A stretch of 64,000 bases of DNA from Anaerobacillus alkalidiazotrophicus (GCF_001866055.1 NZ_MLQS01000023.1:1-64000); one strand, 5' to 3'; positions 16,398 through 25,519 are shown, counted from the stretch's first letter. The notes: generated by a model not told the origin, from the letters alone. Made by a program: numbers and translations.

Positions 16398-18461
16398 TTA
16401 TATCGTTACTTTTACATTTGCATAATAATTAACGAGTTCAGTAATTTCTTTTTTACTTTTCGCATTTATCATTTGGCTAATATTTTCTTCATTTTCAACT
16501 AATTCATTTAGTTGAAATAAAGCTTGCAAATGTTTTTTCCGATCTATAGCAGCAATTACAATGACGACGTTTACCGTTAATTGAGGGGCAAATTCAACAC
16601 CTTCCTGTAAACAAAGCATACTCATCGCAATATTATTAACACCATCCTCTGGAGATGCATGAGGAATAGCTACTTTAGGAGCAATAATGATATAAGGTTC
16701 TTCAGGATTGAATTGACTAATCATTTGTTCTATATAACTTGCTTCTATTGACTTATTTTTTAATAATGGATGAGCCGCAACTTGAATTGCCTCTTCCCAA
16801 GAAGTCACACACTCTCTCATCACTATTACGTCTTCCTTTAGTAAATCTGCTAGGTTAGGATCAACCAGCTGATGTTGTCTACCATATTTCATATTGCTAT
16901 TATGAAAGAATGAATGTAATGATTTCTTTAAAGATTCAACATTCGTTATGTTTGCATGTTCTTGAATGACTTCCATAAGCATTTCATAGTCAATTTTAGA
17001 GGGGCTATATCCATGTAGTTCCTGGTATACTCGTAACTTTAAATTCTTTTCTTCTTCTTCAGTAATAAATGGTTTTACAAGAAATAATTTCTTATTAGTT
17101 TTAAGTGTTACACTCGAAAAAACGAGATCAAAATCCAAGGCATAGTGATTAAATTCTCTAACCGAAATACAATCTAAAAAAATGATATCCGAAAACATTT
17201 CCCTCAATGTTTCTAATAAGAGTTTCGAAACCGATATTCCATTTGGACAAACAACGACTGCTTTTAATTTGGTTGTTAGTTTCTCCCCTTGTTGTTGCAA
17301 CCAACTCTTTATTAGAATCGTTAGGTATGCAAGTTCATCTTCTGGAATTGTTTTCCCTAAAAATGTTTCTAATGGATCTAAACTCTTTCTAACGAGATGA
17401 TGAACATCCCCATGATGAATTTGAATATCCTTTAACAATGGATTTTCAGTTGTTAACCCATATGCAATTCGATAAACGGCAGGTTTCATATGTTGAAAAA
17501 GCTTTTCTATTAATCCATCTCGGTTTTGAACCGTCACACATGCTTGTTTTTCAAAAGAAAGTAACAAGTCTTTAATGGCAGAAACTAAATGTTGATCATT
17601 CTCTTTGTTTAGTTCTACTGATAAAACACTAGAAGATAGCAGTTGTAAAGTAAGAAATAATCGATCTTGTTCATGAACTTCAGCAATATTCCAAAGTAAA
17701 TCTTCTACTAAATGATACTCTTTCGTATTTGAAATGTCCGAAAAATGAATATCATACACGTTCAGCTGTTTTCCTCTTTGCATTCTTCTTAGTAGTAATA
17801 AAAGTAAATATGGGAGTTCCTTCAATTTCTCATCAGTAAATTTTATTTTTACTTTTTTCTCTATGATTTCAAAACGACTAGCTAGACTCTTAATATCCTT
17901 TTTACATATCTCTGTTAGTCTGACTAGCCATTTTTCACCACTTTTCATTTTCAATATTTTGGGTACAAGATTTAGTAGAAGTAACCGTTTCTGTATTTCC
18001 CCCCCTTCTAAATAGTAACCATGACGCCTCGTATAAACGAGCTTTAAATCGTACCGGTTGAGTAGAGTCTCTGCTTTTTTTAAATCTGATAAAACGGTAT
18101 TTCTACTTACGTTTATAGAATTTGAAAAATGGAAAAGCGAGAGTTCTTGAGAACGACTAACGAGCATTACTAAAATTAGGTTAATTCTTTCGTTTTCAGA
18201 TGGAACGTATTCATTTAATGGAGTTTTTTCAACTAAATCAGGAAACATTTCTTTGACTGAAGGTTCGACCTCTATCCCCGTTTGTTTGCTATTGTTAATT
18301 TTCGGAAGATGATTTACAGCAAGCCAATCATTTATTTTTTTCAAGCTGTAGTTTATTTGACTTCGTGTGAGCTGAAACTTTTTTTCCAAGTCTTTTATTT
18401 TCATTCCATGGGTTAGAGTAATTTCTTTTAGGAGTTGAAAGCTACGCTCATCTAAGAACAT
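16398..18461 (-). CDS. PRD-domain transcriptional regulator with PTS EIIB- and EIIA-like domains
   Basis: PTS-controlled transcription regulator of the MtlR/LicR/ManR type. Domain order: N-terminal helix-turn-helix regions (about 1-130, RSQINYSLKKIND and INVSRNTVLSDLKKAE), two PRD domains with phosphorylatable His residues (about 180-390, including KPAVYRIAYG and IQIHHGDVHHLV), an EIIB-like domain with the Cys loop VVCPNGISVS (about 400), and an EIIA-like domain with VAIPHASPEDG near residue 620. The ATG at 18461 follows AAGGAAGG; an upstream ATG lacks a ribosome binding site. It heads the operon it presumably controls, responding to HPr and to substrate-dependent EII phosphorylation. Activator function is inferred from the family. 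Confidence 0.92.
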   Translation of the reverse strand: MFLDERSFQLLKEITLTHGMKIKDLEKKFQLTRSQINYSLKKINDWLAVNHLPKINNSKQTGIEVEPSVKEMFPDLVEKTPLNEYVPSENERINLILVMLVSRSQELSLFHFSNSINVSRNTVLSDLKKAETLLNRYDLKLVYTRRHGYYLEGGEIQKRLLLLNLVPKILKMKSGEKWLVRLTEICKKDIKSLASRFEIIEKKVKIKFTDEKLKELPYLLLLLLRRMQRGKQLNVYDIHFSDISNTKEYHLVEDLLWNIAEVHEQDRLFLTLQLLSSSVLSVELNKENDQHLVSAIKDLLLSFEKQACVTVQNRDGLIEKLFQHMKPAVYRIAYGLTTENPLLKDIQIHHGDVHHLVRKSLDPLETFLGKTIPEDELAYLTILIKSWLQQQGEKLTTKLKAVVVCPNGISVSKLLLETLREMFSDIIFLDCISVREFNHYALDFDLVFSSVTLKTNKKLFLVKPFITEEEEKNLKLRVYQELHGYSPSKIDYEMLMEVIQEHANITNVESLKKSLHSFFHNSNMKYGRQHQLVDPNLADLLKEDVIVMRECVTSWEEAIQVAAHPLLKNKSIEASYIEQMISQFNPEEPYIIIAPKVAIPHASPEDGVNNIAMSMLCLQEGVEFAPQLTVNVVIVIAAIDRKKHLQALFQLNELVENEENISQMINAKSKKEITELVNYYANVKVTI

Positions 18462-18510
18462 CTTGTTTCCTTCCTTTCTTGTTTTAATCATAACTTAATT
18501 TCGCTATCTG

Positions 18511-18574
18511 CGGATGCGCTTTCATCACAATAATTATCAGACTGTTTATACATAATTGTGATGATGATTGTCCA
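18511..18574 (-). promoter_or_regulatory. PTS operon promoter, palindromic operator candidate and cre-like site
   Basis: On the minus strand TGGACA (18574-18569) and TATAAA (18550-18545), 18 bases apart, form a SigA-type promoter. Arms CATCACAAT (18563-18555) and ATTGTGATG (18531-18523) make a perfect 9-bp inverted repeat that brackets the -10 box, a plausible binding site for the PRD regulator. Immediately downstream, ATGAAAGCGCATCCG (18525-18511) matches the CcpA cre consensus WTGNAANCGNWNNCW at all but the last position. This would give catabolite repression of the operon. Confidence 0.65.
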
Positions 18575-18960
18575 CACAGGTAAAACGTAGGCACGTGTGT
18601 TAAGCTGCTTTAAAACTTTTAAACCCTTATTTCTCTCTTTAAAAGAAACTCATAGTTATATTACATCCTATTAATATAAGTTCACTTCTATTAATACAAG
18701 TTTACCTAACTTATATTTTCCATTTTTATTGACAGATCCTTCTTAAATGCTTAATATTTGTCCGACAAAATTCTTTTTACCATAAAATGAAAGTTCTTAA
18801 GTCGCAAGCCAAATGCAATAAAAGTCCATAGACAGAAGTAGTTATTTCCTTCCGAAAAAAGGTGAAGTGACAAACTCGTAGGTGCGGAAGCTGCCTTGCT
18901 CAAACACGTAAGGAATAAAAGACTATGTCTATAAGGTTAGCTTCCTAGAATTTTTAATAG
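18575..18960. other. Gap with degenerate repeats only
   Basis: No gene is visible. An imperfect direct repeat TATTAATATAAGTTCAC / TATTAATACAAGTTTAC occurs near 18669-18706. Around 18860-18900 GAAGTGACAAACTCGTAGG resembles the inner part of the GCGCAAGCGCC repeat family (compare 63150-63180), indicating an eroded copy. Confidence 0.4.
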
Positions 18961-18967
18961 TAAAAAA

Positions 18968-19006
18968 GAGTTGTTCTAAAAACTAAAATTAGCTTTTAGA
19001 ACAACT
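18968..19006 (-). terminator. Terminator downstream of the Ger operon
   Basis: GAGTTGTTCTAAAA pairs with TTTTAGAACAACTC (14 bp, loop about 11). Read on the minus strand it is followed by TTTTTTA, so it can end transcripts coming from the gerC side. Confidence 0.85.
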
Positions 19007-19043
19007 CCAATTTCATTGTTGTAAATTATGAACCTTTTGCTTG

Positions 19044-19175
19044 TTATTGATTACCTTTATTTACCCACTCAGCAACTTGCACAATACGTTTTGCTTGATA
19101 TTTGACTACCGCTTCACATTTTCAAGCATTTTACCTTCTTGATCAACTGTAACGCTTGTTCGAATAATTAAATCT
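19044..19175 (-). pseudogene. Frameshifted C-terminal gene remnant
   Basis: On the minus strand one frame reads IIRTSVTVDQEGKMLENV before a stop, and the next frame continues VKYQAKRIVQVAEWVNKGNQ to a stop at 19044. The two join into a plausible protein C terminus broken by one frameshift, with no start of its own. I could not identify the parent gene. It lies between gerC and the terminator. Confidence 0.45.
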
Positions 19176-19181
19176 TAAAAT

Positions 19182-20300
19182 TTATTTTACGCTGCCAAAT
19201 CCTTTTAGTTTAGCTATAACATTAACATTTATTTCAGCCTCCGGATATACCTCTTCACTCCAATTCATTTCTTTCCATTCTTTATAATTACAACTATTTC
19301 TTACATATTGGCCTATTCCAAGGTTGTCTACATGATACTCTTGCATGATTTCAATAATTTTTTCACTACTTTTTTCAATAAATTTTGCTAACTTACGTTC
19401 AATTTCTTTTTGTACTTCATCATCAGATAATTCAAGTTGACCAGTATATTCCTCGATGTCCCCTTTCACCTCTATGTTAATCGTAATCTGAGATGGAGAT
19501 TGTACGTCTACCTTCCTTGATGATTCCAATGTACTGAAAGTAATATATAAATAAGCTTTTTTCTCCTCATTTTTTAGATTGATTTCAGTAGTGATATCTC
19601 CACCTAAATATTCTCCATGTAGCATCTTAAATACCCTACTAGCTTTTGGGTCTAAGTTGTAAACAAAACGATCACCCTTATATAGTGCTATTCCATCAAT
19701 AATTATTTCGTCACTACCTTGTTTTATGTACGGAGTAATAGGGTCTATACCATCATCATGATAGTCTCGTAAAAAGTGATATAATGATGTATCAACAGTT
19801 ACATGAGTTTGAGCATCTTTTTCAATTAATTCATATATATATCGATCTGTACGTGGATGATTTGGATATTCGCCAAACAAAAGCTCCTTCGTACTACCAT
19901 TCACTGTAATAATTTTTACGTTTAATCCAATCGTATGATCTCGCTTAAGAGTATCAATTGTATCCAATATACCTATTTCAGCTAATTGATTACTAAATAA
20001 AGCGGTTCTTAATTGCCCACTTACTAATATACGCTCTGTTTTTCGAGCCATTATTTCCTTACCTTCTTTACTTGTATGTGCTATTGTTGTTAGTATTTCT
20101 CGATCACTTTTAGCCGTAGGTGCAACTTGAGGAAATGCTGCTGTTATTATTAGGACACCTTCTTTTTTCGCATTTTCCGCTTCATTAAGGTCATAACCAA
20201 TACTATGTATAAAGCCTAGTTCTTCAACAATTCTATCCTGAGCACATCCAGTAGTCACTAAAACTACAAGTAAATATTGTAACAAAATCAATTTACGCAA
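19182..20300 (-). CDS. gerC: Spore germination lipoprotein, Ger(x)C family
   Basis: C subunit of a nutrient germinant receptor in the spore inner membrane. The N terminus is a lipoprotein signal (MRKLILLQYLLVVLVTTGCAQ) with lipobox TTGC, so it is anchored by diacylglycerol on the outer face. The rest (372 residues) matches the Ger(x)C layout, including EELGFIHSIGYDL near the start and GIALYKGDRF in the middle. The start is TTG at 20300, within the end of gerB (eight-base overlap), implying coupling. It would act together with the GerA- and GerB-type proteins encoded upstream. Germinant specificity cannot be told. Confidence 0.92.
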   Translation of the reverse strand: MRKLILLQYLLVVLVTTGCAQDRIVEELGFIHSIGYDLNEAENAKKEGVLIITAAFPQVAPTAKSDREILTTIAHTSKEGKEIMARKTERILVSGQLRTALFSNQLAEIGILDTIDTLKRDHTIGLNVKIITVNGSTKELLFGEYPNHPRTDRYIYELIEKDAQTHVTVDTSLYHFLRDYHDDGIDPITPYIKQGSDEIIIDGIALYKGDRFVYNLDPKASRVFKMLHGEYLGGDITTEINLKNEEKKAYLYITFSTLESSRKVDVQSPSQITINIEVKGDIEEYTGQLELSDDEVQKEIERKLAKFIEKSSEKIIEIMQEYHVDNLGIGQYVRNSCNYKEWKEMNWSEEVYPEAEINVNVIAKLKGFGSVK

Positions 20301-21384
20301 TCTCAGTATTCATCCTTTCTTTCCTTTTATTCAACCAAAGTAAACAAAGCAGGAGCAAAGGAAAACTAAATGCAAAAATTATTTGTGGAATTGTGATAAT
20401 GGTAAACAATTCGTTAATTTCTCTTTGTACATCTAAGACTGCACCTACTAAGAAACTTCCTAAAAACATGAGAGCTATTAACCATTTTTTGTTTACAGAC
20501 TTTAACATACTTTGAGAGACTTCCAATGCAGCCCAATAATAAAAAGCAACGGTTACAATAACTTTTAATAGAATAAACGCAAAAACAAAGTTCTCAATCC
20601 GTTCAATTAATGGCGTTTGCATAAATTTTAATATTGTATGTGTCGGATATAAAATATTTTTTAGTTGATTAAAACTAAAAAATCCCATTGTCATAAAACA
20701 TGTTACAGTATAAACAAAAGTGGTAAATAAATGTCCGAATACAATAGCTTTGCCAAAGTTGCCATCCTTCTGCACATATGGGATTAAAAATAACGTTAAT
20801 TCATACCCTAAAAAACTTGTATAAGCTTCTATCCCTTTGCCGATGGGATCCGTTGCTCCTTGAAAAAAAAATGTCGTTAACCTAGTAAAGCTGAATTCCG
20901 GAATGAGTATGAATAATAAAAATAGTAACCAAACCGTGGAAAAGAAGAAAACGACTGTGATCTTACTCATATTATAAATTCCTTTACTTAAGAAAAATAA
21001 AATAAGTAATAAAAAATAAACTAAAAAATAATTTGGCTTCACATCAGGAAACATCGTTAATTGAATACGCATCACATAGTTCTTTGCTACTAAAACGGCA
21101 AGTAAACCAAAAGTAGTAATCATAAATATATAGAGTGGATAATATACGAACTTTGGTAAAGATGCTTCTACGATGGTAAAAACGGATCTCCCTGCTCCTT
21201 TTTTATAAACTAATATAATAAAATATAGATTTACTAAAACTAAAACTGACAACCCCATAATCCCTAACCAACCATTCATTCCGAATGCTTCAGCTACAAT
21301 TCTAGGCAAAGCAAATATGATAATTCCTGATTGGACCATGTAAACCATAATTGCCAATTGTGAATAGTGTATCTTTTCATGCAT
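20293..21384 (-). CDS. gerB: Spore germination permease-like protein, GerB family
   Basis: Integral membrane subunit of the germinant receptor, related to amino acid/polyamine transporters and implicated in nutrient recognition. The 363 residues contain about ten hydrophobic segments, starting with the family pattern ISYSQLAIMVYMVQSG-like sequence (here HYSQLAIMVYMVQSG). AAAGGA lies ten bases before the ATG. The gene sits between the A and C subunit genes with short spacers (14-base gap to A, overlap with C). Confidence 0.92.
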   Translation of the reverse strand: MHEKIHYSQLAIMVYMVQSGIIIFALPRIVAEAFGMNGWLGIMGLSVLVLVNLYFIILVYKKGAGRSVFTIVEASLPKFVYYPLYIFMITTFGLLAVLVAKNYVMRIQLTMFPDVKPNYFLVYFLLLILFFLSKGIYNMSKITVVFFFSTVWLLFLLFILIPEFSFTRLTTFFFQGATDPIGKGIEAYTSFLGYELTLFLIPYVQKDGNFGKAIVFGHLFTTFVYTVTCFMTMGFFSFNQLKNILYPTHTILKFMQTPLIERIENFVFAFILLKVIVTVAFYYWAALEVSQSMLKSVNKKWLIALMFLGSFLVGAVLDVQREINELFTIITIPQIIFAFSFPLLLLCLLWLNKRKERMNTEIA

Positions 21385-21398
21385 AACAAATCGTTCCT

Positions 21399-22898
21399 TT
21401 AATTCTTCATTTTATTACGAACTGGATTTACAGTTGTTGATTGAACAGGTCGTTTCCTTAATGACCGATACGGACCACGAATAAATATATCTTTCCAATC
21501 ACTCACATAGATAGGTGAAACTGGAATAAAATACGGAGTTTTAAGACTTGTTAAGCTAGTAACATGAATGATAAAAAATGACAACCCTAACATAATTCCA
21601 AAAAAACCAAGAAAACCTGAGAGTAGGATTAATATAAATCTCACTATTCGAATTGCATTACTCATGTTGTAGCTCGGAAGTACAAAGGACGCAATCGCTG
21701 AACTCGCTACAGCAATGATTAAAATATTGCTAGTAAACCCCGCTTCAACTGCAGCCTGTCCAATTACAATACCACCTACTATCCCAATTGTTTGTCCAAC
21801 TTTTGTAGGTAATCTTGCTCCCGCTTCCCGTAATAACTCTATAGTTAGTTCCATTAATAATGCTTCAATTAATGGTGGAAAAGGAACCCTTGCTCTAGAT
21901 TCTGTTAAAGTAAGCAATATATCCTCAGGTAATACTTCATAATGAAATGTGATTACAGCGACATAAGCAGCAGTAAAAGTTAAGGTAATTAATATTGCAA
22001 CTAGGCGTAAAAATCGTAAACTCGTACCAATTAACCAACGTTGATTATAATCGTCTGGAGACTGTATGAACTCAAAAAAGTTCGTAGGAGCACTAATTGC
22101 TACAGGGCTTCCGTCTAAAATAACTGCGATTTTCCCGGCAACTAACTTTGAACGTATGACATCTGGTAATTCTGTATTATAGTATTGAGGAAATAACGAA
22201 TCTGGGGATTCATCAATGATTTGAGAAAGCATATTTGTATCATAAACAGAATCAATTTCAATATCACTTATCCGTGTTTTCAGATCCTCAACCATCTCCA
22301 TATCCGCTAGTCCATCTATATATAAAACATACACGTCGCTTTTTGTTACTTCACCAACTCGAAGTTTTATAACTTTTAGATTAGAACTCTTTATTCTTGT
22401 ACGTATTAAAGAAAGGTTAATAATAGCATTTTCTACAAAGGCATCATGAGCACCAACAATGACAGTTTCTGTCTCACTTTTTTCTATGCCACGCAATTCA
22501 GCACCAAAAACATTGTAAAAATAAGCTTTTTCATGAAAAAAGATTGCTACACACCCTGATAAAATCTTATCCTTTATTTCTTTTAATACAGTACCTTGAT
22601 TTATATCTTTTTTCTGTAACCAGTCTGAAACTTTTGTAGAGTTTATGGATGAAATTGGTTCGACTATTTCACTTTCTAGTTTCTGGTCATCGATAATGCT
22701 ACTTAGATAAACAATAACTACTCCGTTATTAGCGAAATGTTTATTCTCGAAATCGTCACATTGATCAAACAGTGTTTTTACTTTCTCTAATGAAGGTCGA
22801 TCATTTTCATTCAGTCGATCTCTAGGCTGATCAGCATCGACCTTTGAGTGAATATCTCTCTCCACCTGTCCCCCTTTTTTCAACTCCTCCTTATTCAT
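21399..22898 (-). CDS. gerA: Spore germination protein, GerA family
   Basis: A subunit of a germinant receptor. The N-terminal soluble region (about 1-290) contains the conserved cysteine-free GerA fold with GCVAIFFHE; the C-terminal half has about five membrane helices with RARVPFPPLIEALLMELT and LREAGARLPT, both highly characteristic. Length is 499 residues from the ATG at 22898, which has GGGGGAT nine or so bases upstream; a start at 22934 would lack a ribosome binding site. It is the first gene of the A-B-C operon. Promoter control by the forespore sigma factor SigG is expected but I could not assign the boxes. Confidence 0.93.
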   Translation of the reverse strand: MNKEELKKGGQVERDIHSKVDADQPRDRLNENDRPSLEKVKTLFDQCDDFENKHFANNGVVIVYLSSIIDDQKLESEIVEPISSINSTKVSDWLQKKDINQGTVLKEIKDKILSGCVAIFFHEKAYFYNVFGAELRGIEKSETETVIVGAHDAFVENAIINLSLIRTRIKSSNLKVIKLRVGEVTKSDVYVLYIDGLADMEMVEDLKTRISDIEIDSVYDTNMLSQIIDESPDSLFPQYYNTELPDVIRSKLVAGKIAVILDGSPVAISAPTNFFEFIQSPDDYNQRWLIGTSLRFLRLVAILITLTFTAAYVAVITFHYEVLPEDILLTLTESRARVPFPPLIEALLMELTIELLREAGARLPTKVGQTIGIVGGIVIGQAAVEAGFTSNILIIAVASSAIASFVLPSYNMSNAIRIVRFILILLSGFLGFFGIMLGLSFFIIHVTSLTSLKTPYFIPVSPIYVSDWKDIFIRGPYRSLRKRPVQSTTVNPVRNKMKN

Positions 22899-23140
22899 CG
22901 TGAAAAATCCCCCATTTATTATGAATAAAGTCATTCAACGTTAAAGTTCGCAAAAAATTCTATTCATATACCATATTTTCGATCCACTCCCAAAATTCCT
23001 TAGCAATTTATCTTACATTTATATACTACCAATCGTTTATTTTCCGCTAAAATATTATTATGAAATACTTTTTTATTGACCGAAGCAAGTTAACATACTG
23101 CTATATGTAAGTTAAATACAATGATAGGGTGGTAATATCT

Positions 23141-23761
23141 ATGTTCCTCAAACAACTATGGATTGTATTATCTGGATTATTTTTGACAGCTTTTGGTATA
23201 AAAATCTTAGCTCAAAATCTACTAACTTTCGGAGGAACTGCTGGGATCGCAACAATATTTACTTATTTCACAAGCTTCTCTTGGGGTTTATTATTCTTAT
23301 TCGTTAATTTACCTTTCTTTATTATTTCTATACAGCAATTAGGAAAATGGTTTACGTTATCTAGCTTATTGTCAATTATTAGTATCTCGATTATTCGAGA
23401 TGCTTTTGACTTTATTGTTCCAGCTTTTCAAATCAGTGATATTAACGCTACAGTATTAGCAGGAGTTTTCATCGGTATTGGAGTAACATTGGTATTGAAT
23501 AATGGATCTTCTTTAGGTGGAATTCATATTTTAGCTTTATACTTAGACAAAAAGTTCAATCTAAATCGAGGCTTTACGATTTTTGTTTGTGATTCATTAA
23601 TAATTTTATTTGCTGTATTATATGTCGGATGGAATAGTGCTTTTTATTCCATTGCTTGCATTGTGATTGCATCGTTTATTATTGGTCGATATAAAGTCTC
23701 GCCAATTAAGGAGGTTAAAATAAGAGAAGAAACAATTATTCTTAATGAGGTAGCTAAATGA
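23141..23761 (+). CDS. YitT-family membrane protein, short form
   Basis: Integral membrane protein of the YitT family (206 residues). The start MFLKQLWIVLSGLFLTAFGIK and the motif GGTAGIATI near residue 35, repeated as a similar NNGSSLGGIHILAL in the second half, are typical; about five or six membrane segments follow. Classical members carry a C-terminal DUF2179 domain (total about 280 residues), which is absent here, so this is the membrane-only form. ATG 23141 follows GGGTGG by eight bases. Transcribed alone and terminated at once. Function of the family is unknown. Confidence 0.85.
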   Translation: MFLKQLWIVLSGLFLTAFGIKILAQNLLTFGGTAGIATIFTYFTSFSWGLLFLFVNLPFFIISIQQLGKWFTLSSLLSIISISIIRDAFDFIVPAFQISDINATVLAGVFIGIGVTLVLNNGSSLGGIHILALYLDKKFNLNRGFTIFVCDSLIILFAVLYVGWNSAFYSIACIVIASFIIGRYKVSPIKEVKIREETIILNEVAK

Positions 23762-23781
23762 TAGATTGAATTTATATAGGT

Positions 23782-23826
23782 AAAAAACAGTTTGTTCCTC
23801 TTTTGGATATGAACTGTTTTTTTGTT
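23782..23826 (+). terminator. Terminator of the YitT-family gene
   Basis: AAAAAACAGTT and AACTGTTTTTT form the stem of a hairpin with a loop of about 20 bases and T7 after the stem. It begins 21 bases after the stop. Confidence 0.75.
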
Positions 23827-23866
23827 ATAGTAAAGATTCATCTTCATTATTCTCACTACTTAGATA

Positions 23867-23931
23867 CTATATCTAGTTACGCCAAACCGTACGTAATCAG
23901 AAATAGATTTATACAGATCGGTTTTGGTAAA
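23867..23931. repeat. Degenerate copy of the TATCTAGTTACG palindrome family
   Basis: TATATCTAGTTACG is followed by AAACCGTACGTAATCAG and AATAGATTTAT, the same order as in the cleaner copy at 43825, but the second arm is mutated so the hairpin is weak. Confidence 0.55.
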
Positions 23932-23947
23932 GAAGAAATTCCCACAT

Positions 23948-24053
23948 AAAGCTGAACTTCAATCAGTAGGTGTTTTCCTACATCCCCCACCTAAACTTCT
24001 CGATTTTCTTAAGTTTTGAGGTGGGTCTTACTGCTCCTTAAGAGTGGGATAAA
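23948..24053 (+). repeat. Modular hairpin element, one-hairpin deletion form
   Basis: Runs from AAAGCTGAACTTCAATCAGT to AAGAGTGGGATAAA. The left hairpin is partly deleted and the middle part is missing, while the right hairpin (CCCACCTAAACTT with AAGTTTTGAGGTGGG) is intact. The gap 23762-24153 holds this, the palindrome and the terminator, and nothing else that I can see. Confidence 0.8.
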
Positions 24054-24153
24054 CAAATATTCTTCATGTGAAATTTGTTTGGAAAAAATTTATAATTGTC
24101 TATATCAGGGTAGCCATATATAATAAGCAATTGGATAGAGAGGAGGCAGTTTA

Positions 24154-25083
24154 TTGACTGAAGTGAAACAATTTATCTTTTTCGACTTTGAAATGCTCTG
24201 CCGTGAAGAAGGTATGCCTTTTTCCAATATGGAAGGAATCAGATTAGGCGCTGTAAAATACGACTTAAATAAAGAAGACATCACTTATTTTGACCGCTAT
24301 ATTCAACCAAAACAACTACAACCTTTAAGTTCATTTTGTATAAATTTAACAAAAATTAAAGATGAAGATTTAGTAAAAGCTAGCCGATTTCCTGTTGTTT
24401 TTCAGGAATTTCTAAACTGGGTGGGAAACTTAGAAGAAAGTCGCTTTTTCTCATGGGCTAAAAATGACTTAACACGCCTTGAACTTGATGCATCAATTCA
24501 TCACATTCCTCAACAAACGATAACAACAATTAAATCTCGATATGTTGATTTTCAAGCTCTATTTTCAAAAAGGGTCGCAAAAGTGAACCCATCCGTTGAA
24601 AATGCGTTAGCTTTATATAATCTTCGTTTTGAAGGCGAAAAACATAACCCTATGTATGACGCTTATAATACACTTCGAATTTACCTTGCTTTTAGTAAAG
24701 ATGTCCATAAATCTGACCTAATTATGTTAAAACAATTTATCTTCAATGATCAAGAGATTAACCCTTTAACAAATATAAATACAGAATTAAAACGTTATGT
24801 ATTAACCGATATTCACCAGTTAATGACTGAAGTTCCTATTATTACTAATATTCGTACTACAAGGAAACTTGTTAAAAGGACCATGAAATTAGTAAAAAAA
24901 TATGAAAATATCCAAATAAATAGGTCCCGTATTTTTGATGAGGAAATACTTTTATATGTAAGATTGTTAGTTGAATTTTATAATGAATTGTTAATTAGCT
25001 ACAAAGAACACTTTTCTAATGGGTGTAAAATCGTTATTTTACATGAACATATGCCATTACCTTTGAAACGATTAACAGCTTAA
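24154..25083 (+). CDS. DEDDh exonuclease-domain protein with C-terminal extension
   Basis: Predicted 3'-5' exonuclease. Residues 5-190 have the DnaQ-like fold: FIFFDFEML (Asp, Glu), FSWAKNDLTRLELD (Asp) and EKHNPMYDAYNTLRIYL (His, Asp), so the active site is complete. It resembles the KapD/ERI-like branch, but KapD is about 205 residues, whereas here some 110 further residues follow (from about residue 195), predicted helical and basic, without a known domain. The start is TTG behind AGGAGG. A terminator follows at once, so it is a single-gene unit. Whether it acts on RNA or DNA is open. Confidence 0.8.
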   Translation: MTEVKQFIFFDFEMLCREEGMPFSNMEGIRLGAVKYDLNKEDITYFDRYIQPKQLQPLSSFCINLTKIKDEDLVKASRFPVVFQEFLNWVGNLEESRFFSWAKNDLTRLELDASIHHIPQQTITTIKSRYVDFQALFSKRVAKVNPSVENALALYNLRFEGEKHNPMYDAYNTLRIYLAFSKDVHKSDLIMLKQFIFNDQEINPLTNINTELKRYVLTDIHQLMTEVPIITNIRTTRKLVKRTMKLVKKYENIQINRSRIFDEEILLYVRLLVEFYNELLISYKEHFSNGCKIVILHEHMPLPLKRLTA

Positions 25084-25086
25084 AGA

Positions 25087-25117
25087 AAACGAAGATATAA
25101 GCATCTTCGTTTTTTTC
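25087..25117 (+). terminator. Rho-independent terminator
   Basis: AAAACGAAGAT and ATCTTCGTTTT arms around a short loop with a run of seven or more T residues. It follows the exonuclease stop by three bases. Confidence 0.9.
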
Positions 25118-25198
25118 ATTTTGTTGTCTGTAGTATCCACCTTACTAATTGTCGTATGCCTTAGTTATTTTTCATCATACTCCTATGGTAAAAAGCGT

Positions 25199-25459
25199 TT
25201 ATCCTTGTTGTAAGTTTGGCGGATGGTTAAGTCGCTGAAGACGATGAAGAGTATCTTCAATACTCATGTTAGCTTCTTCTAAAAACTGGCCCTCACTCCC
25301 ACTTCCTTTTAATTTAGCTTCATTTATCGCTATTTTTGCTTGGATTAGTTGTTCCTCAACCTGCCTAAACTGTTCTAGATCTACATATTTTTGTCCTTGC
25401 TGTAATGCCAATTTCCCTTGTTGTATAGCTAACATTGCTTTCTGGATTGACATGTTCAT
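25199..25459 (-). CDS. Small helical hypothetical protein (86 aa)
   Basis: I do not recognise this protein. It is Gln- and Leu-rich and predicted almost wholly helical, with the pattern AIQQGKLALQQGQKY near the start and AIAINEAK-like heptads in the middle, suggesting a small coiled-coil bundle. No signal peptide, Cys or metal motif is present. GGAAGGG lies about six bases before the first ATG (a second ATG two codons later is possible). It stands alone between convergent and repeat-filled gaps. Confidence 0.6.
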   Translation of the reverse strand: MNMSIQKAMLAIQQGKLALQQGQKYVDLEQFRQVEEQLIQAKIAINEAKLKGSGSEGQFLEEANMSIEDTLHRLQRLNHPPNLQQG

Positions 25460-25519
25460 AAAATTACCCTTCCTCTATTTATTTTTATTTAGTTTAATCC
25501 ATAACAAGGAAAACATACC

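Noticed and set aside
24154..25083. KapD, inhibitor of the KinA sporulation pathway
   Set aside because: The exonuclease domain fits but the protein is about 100 residues too long, so the name is not justified.
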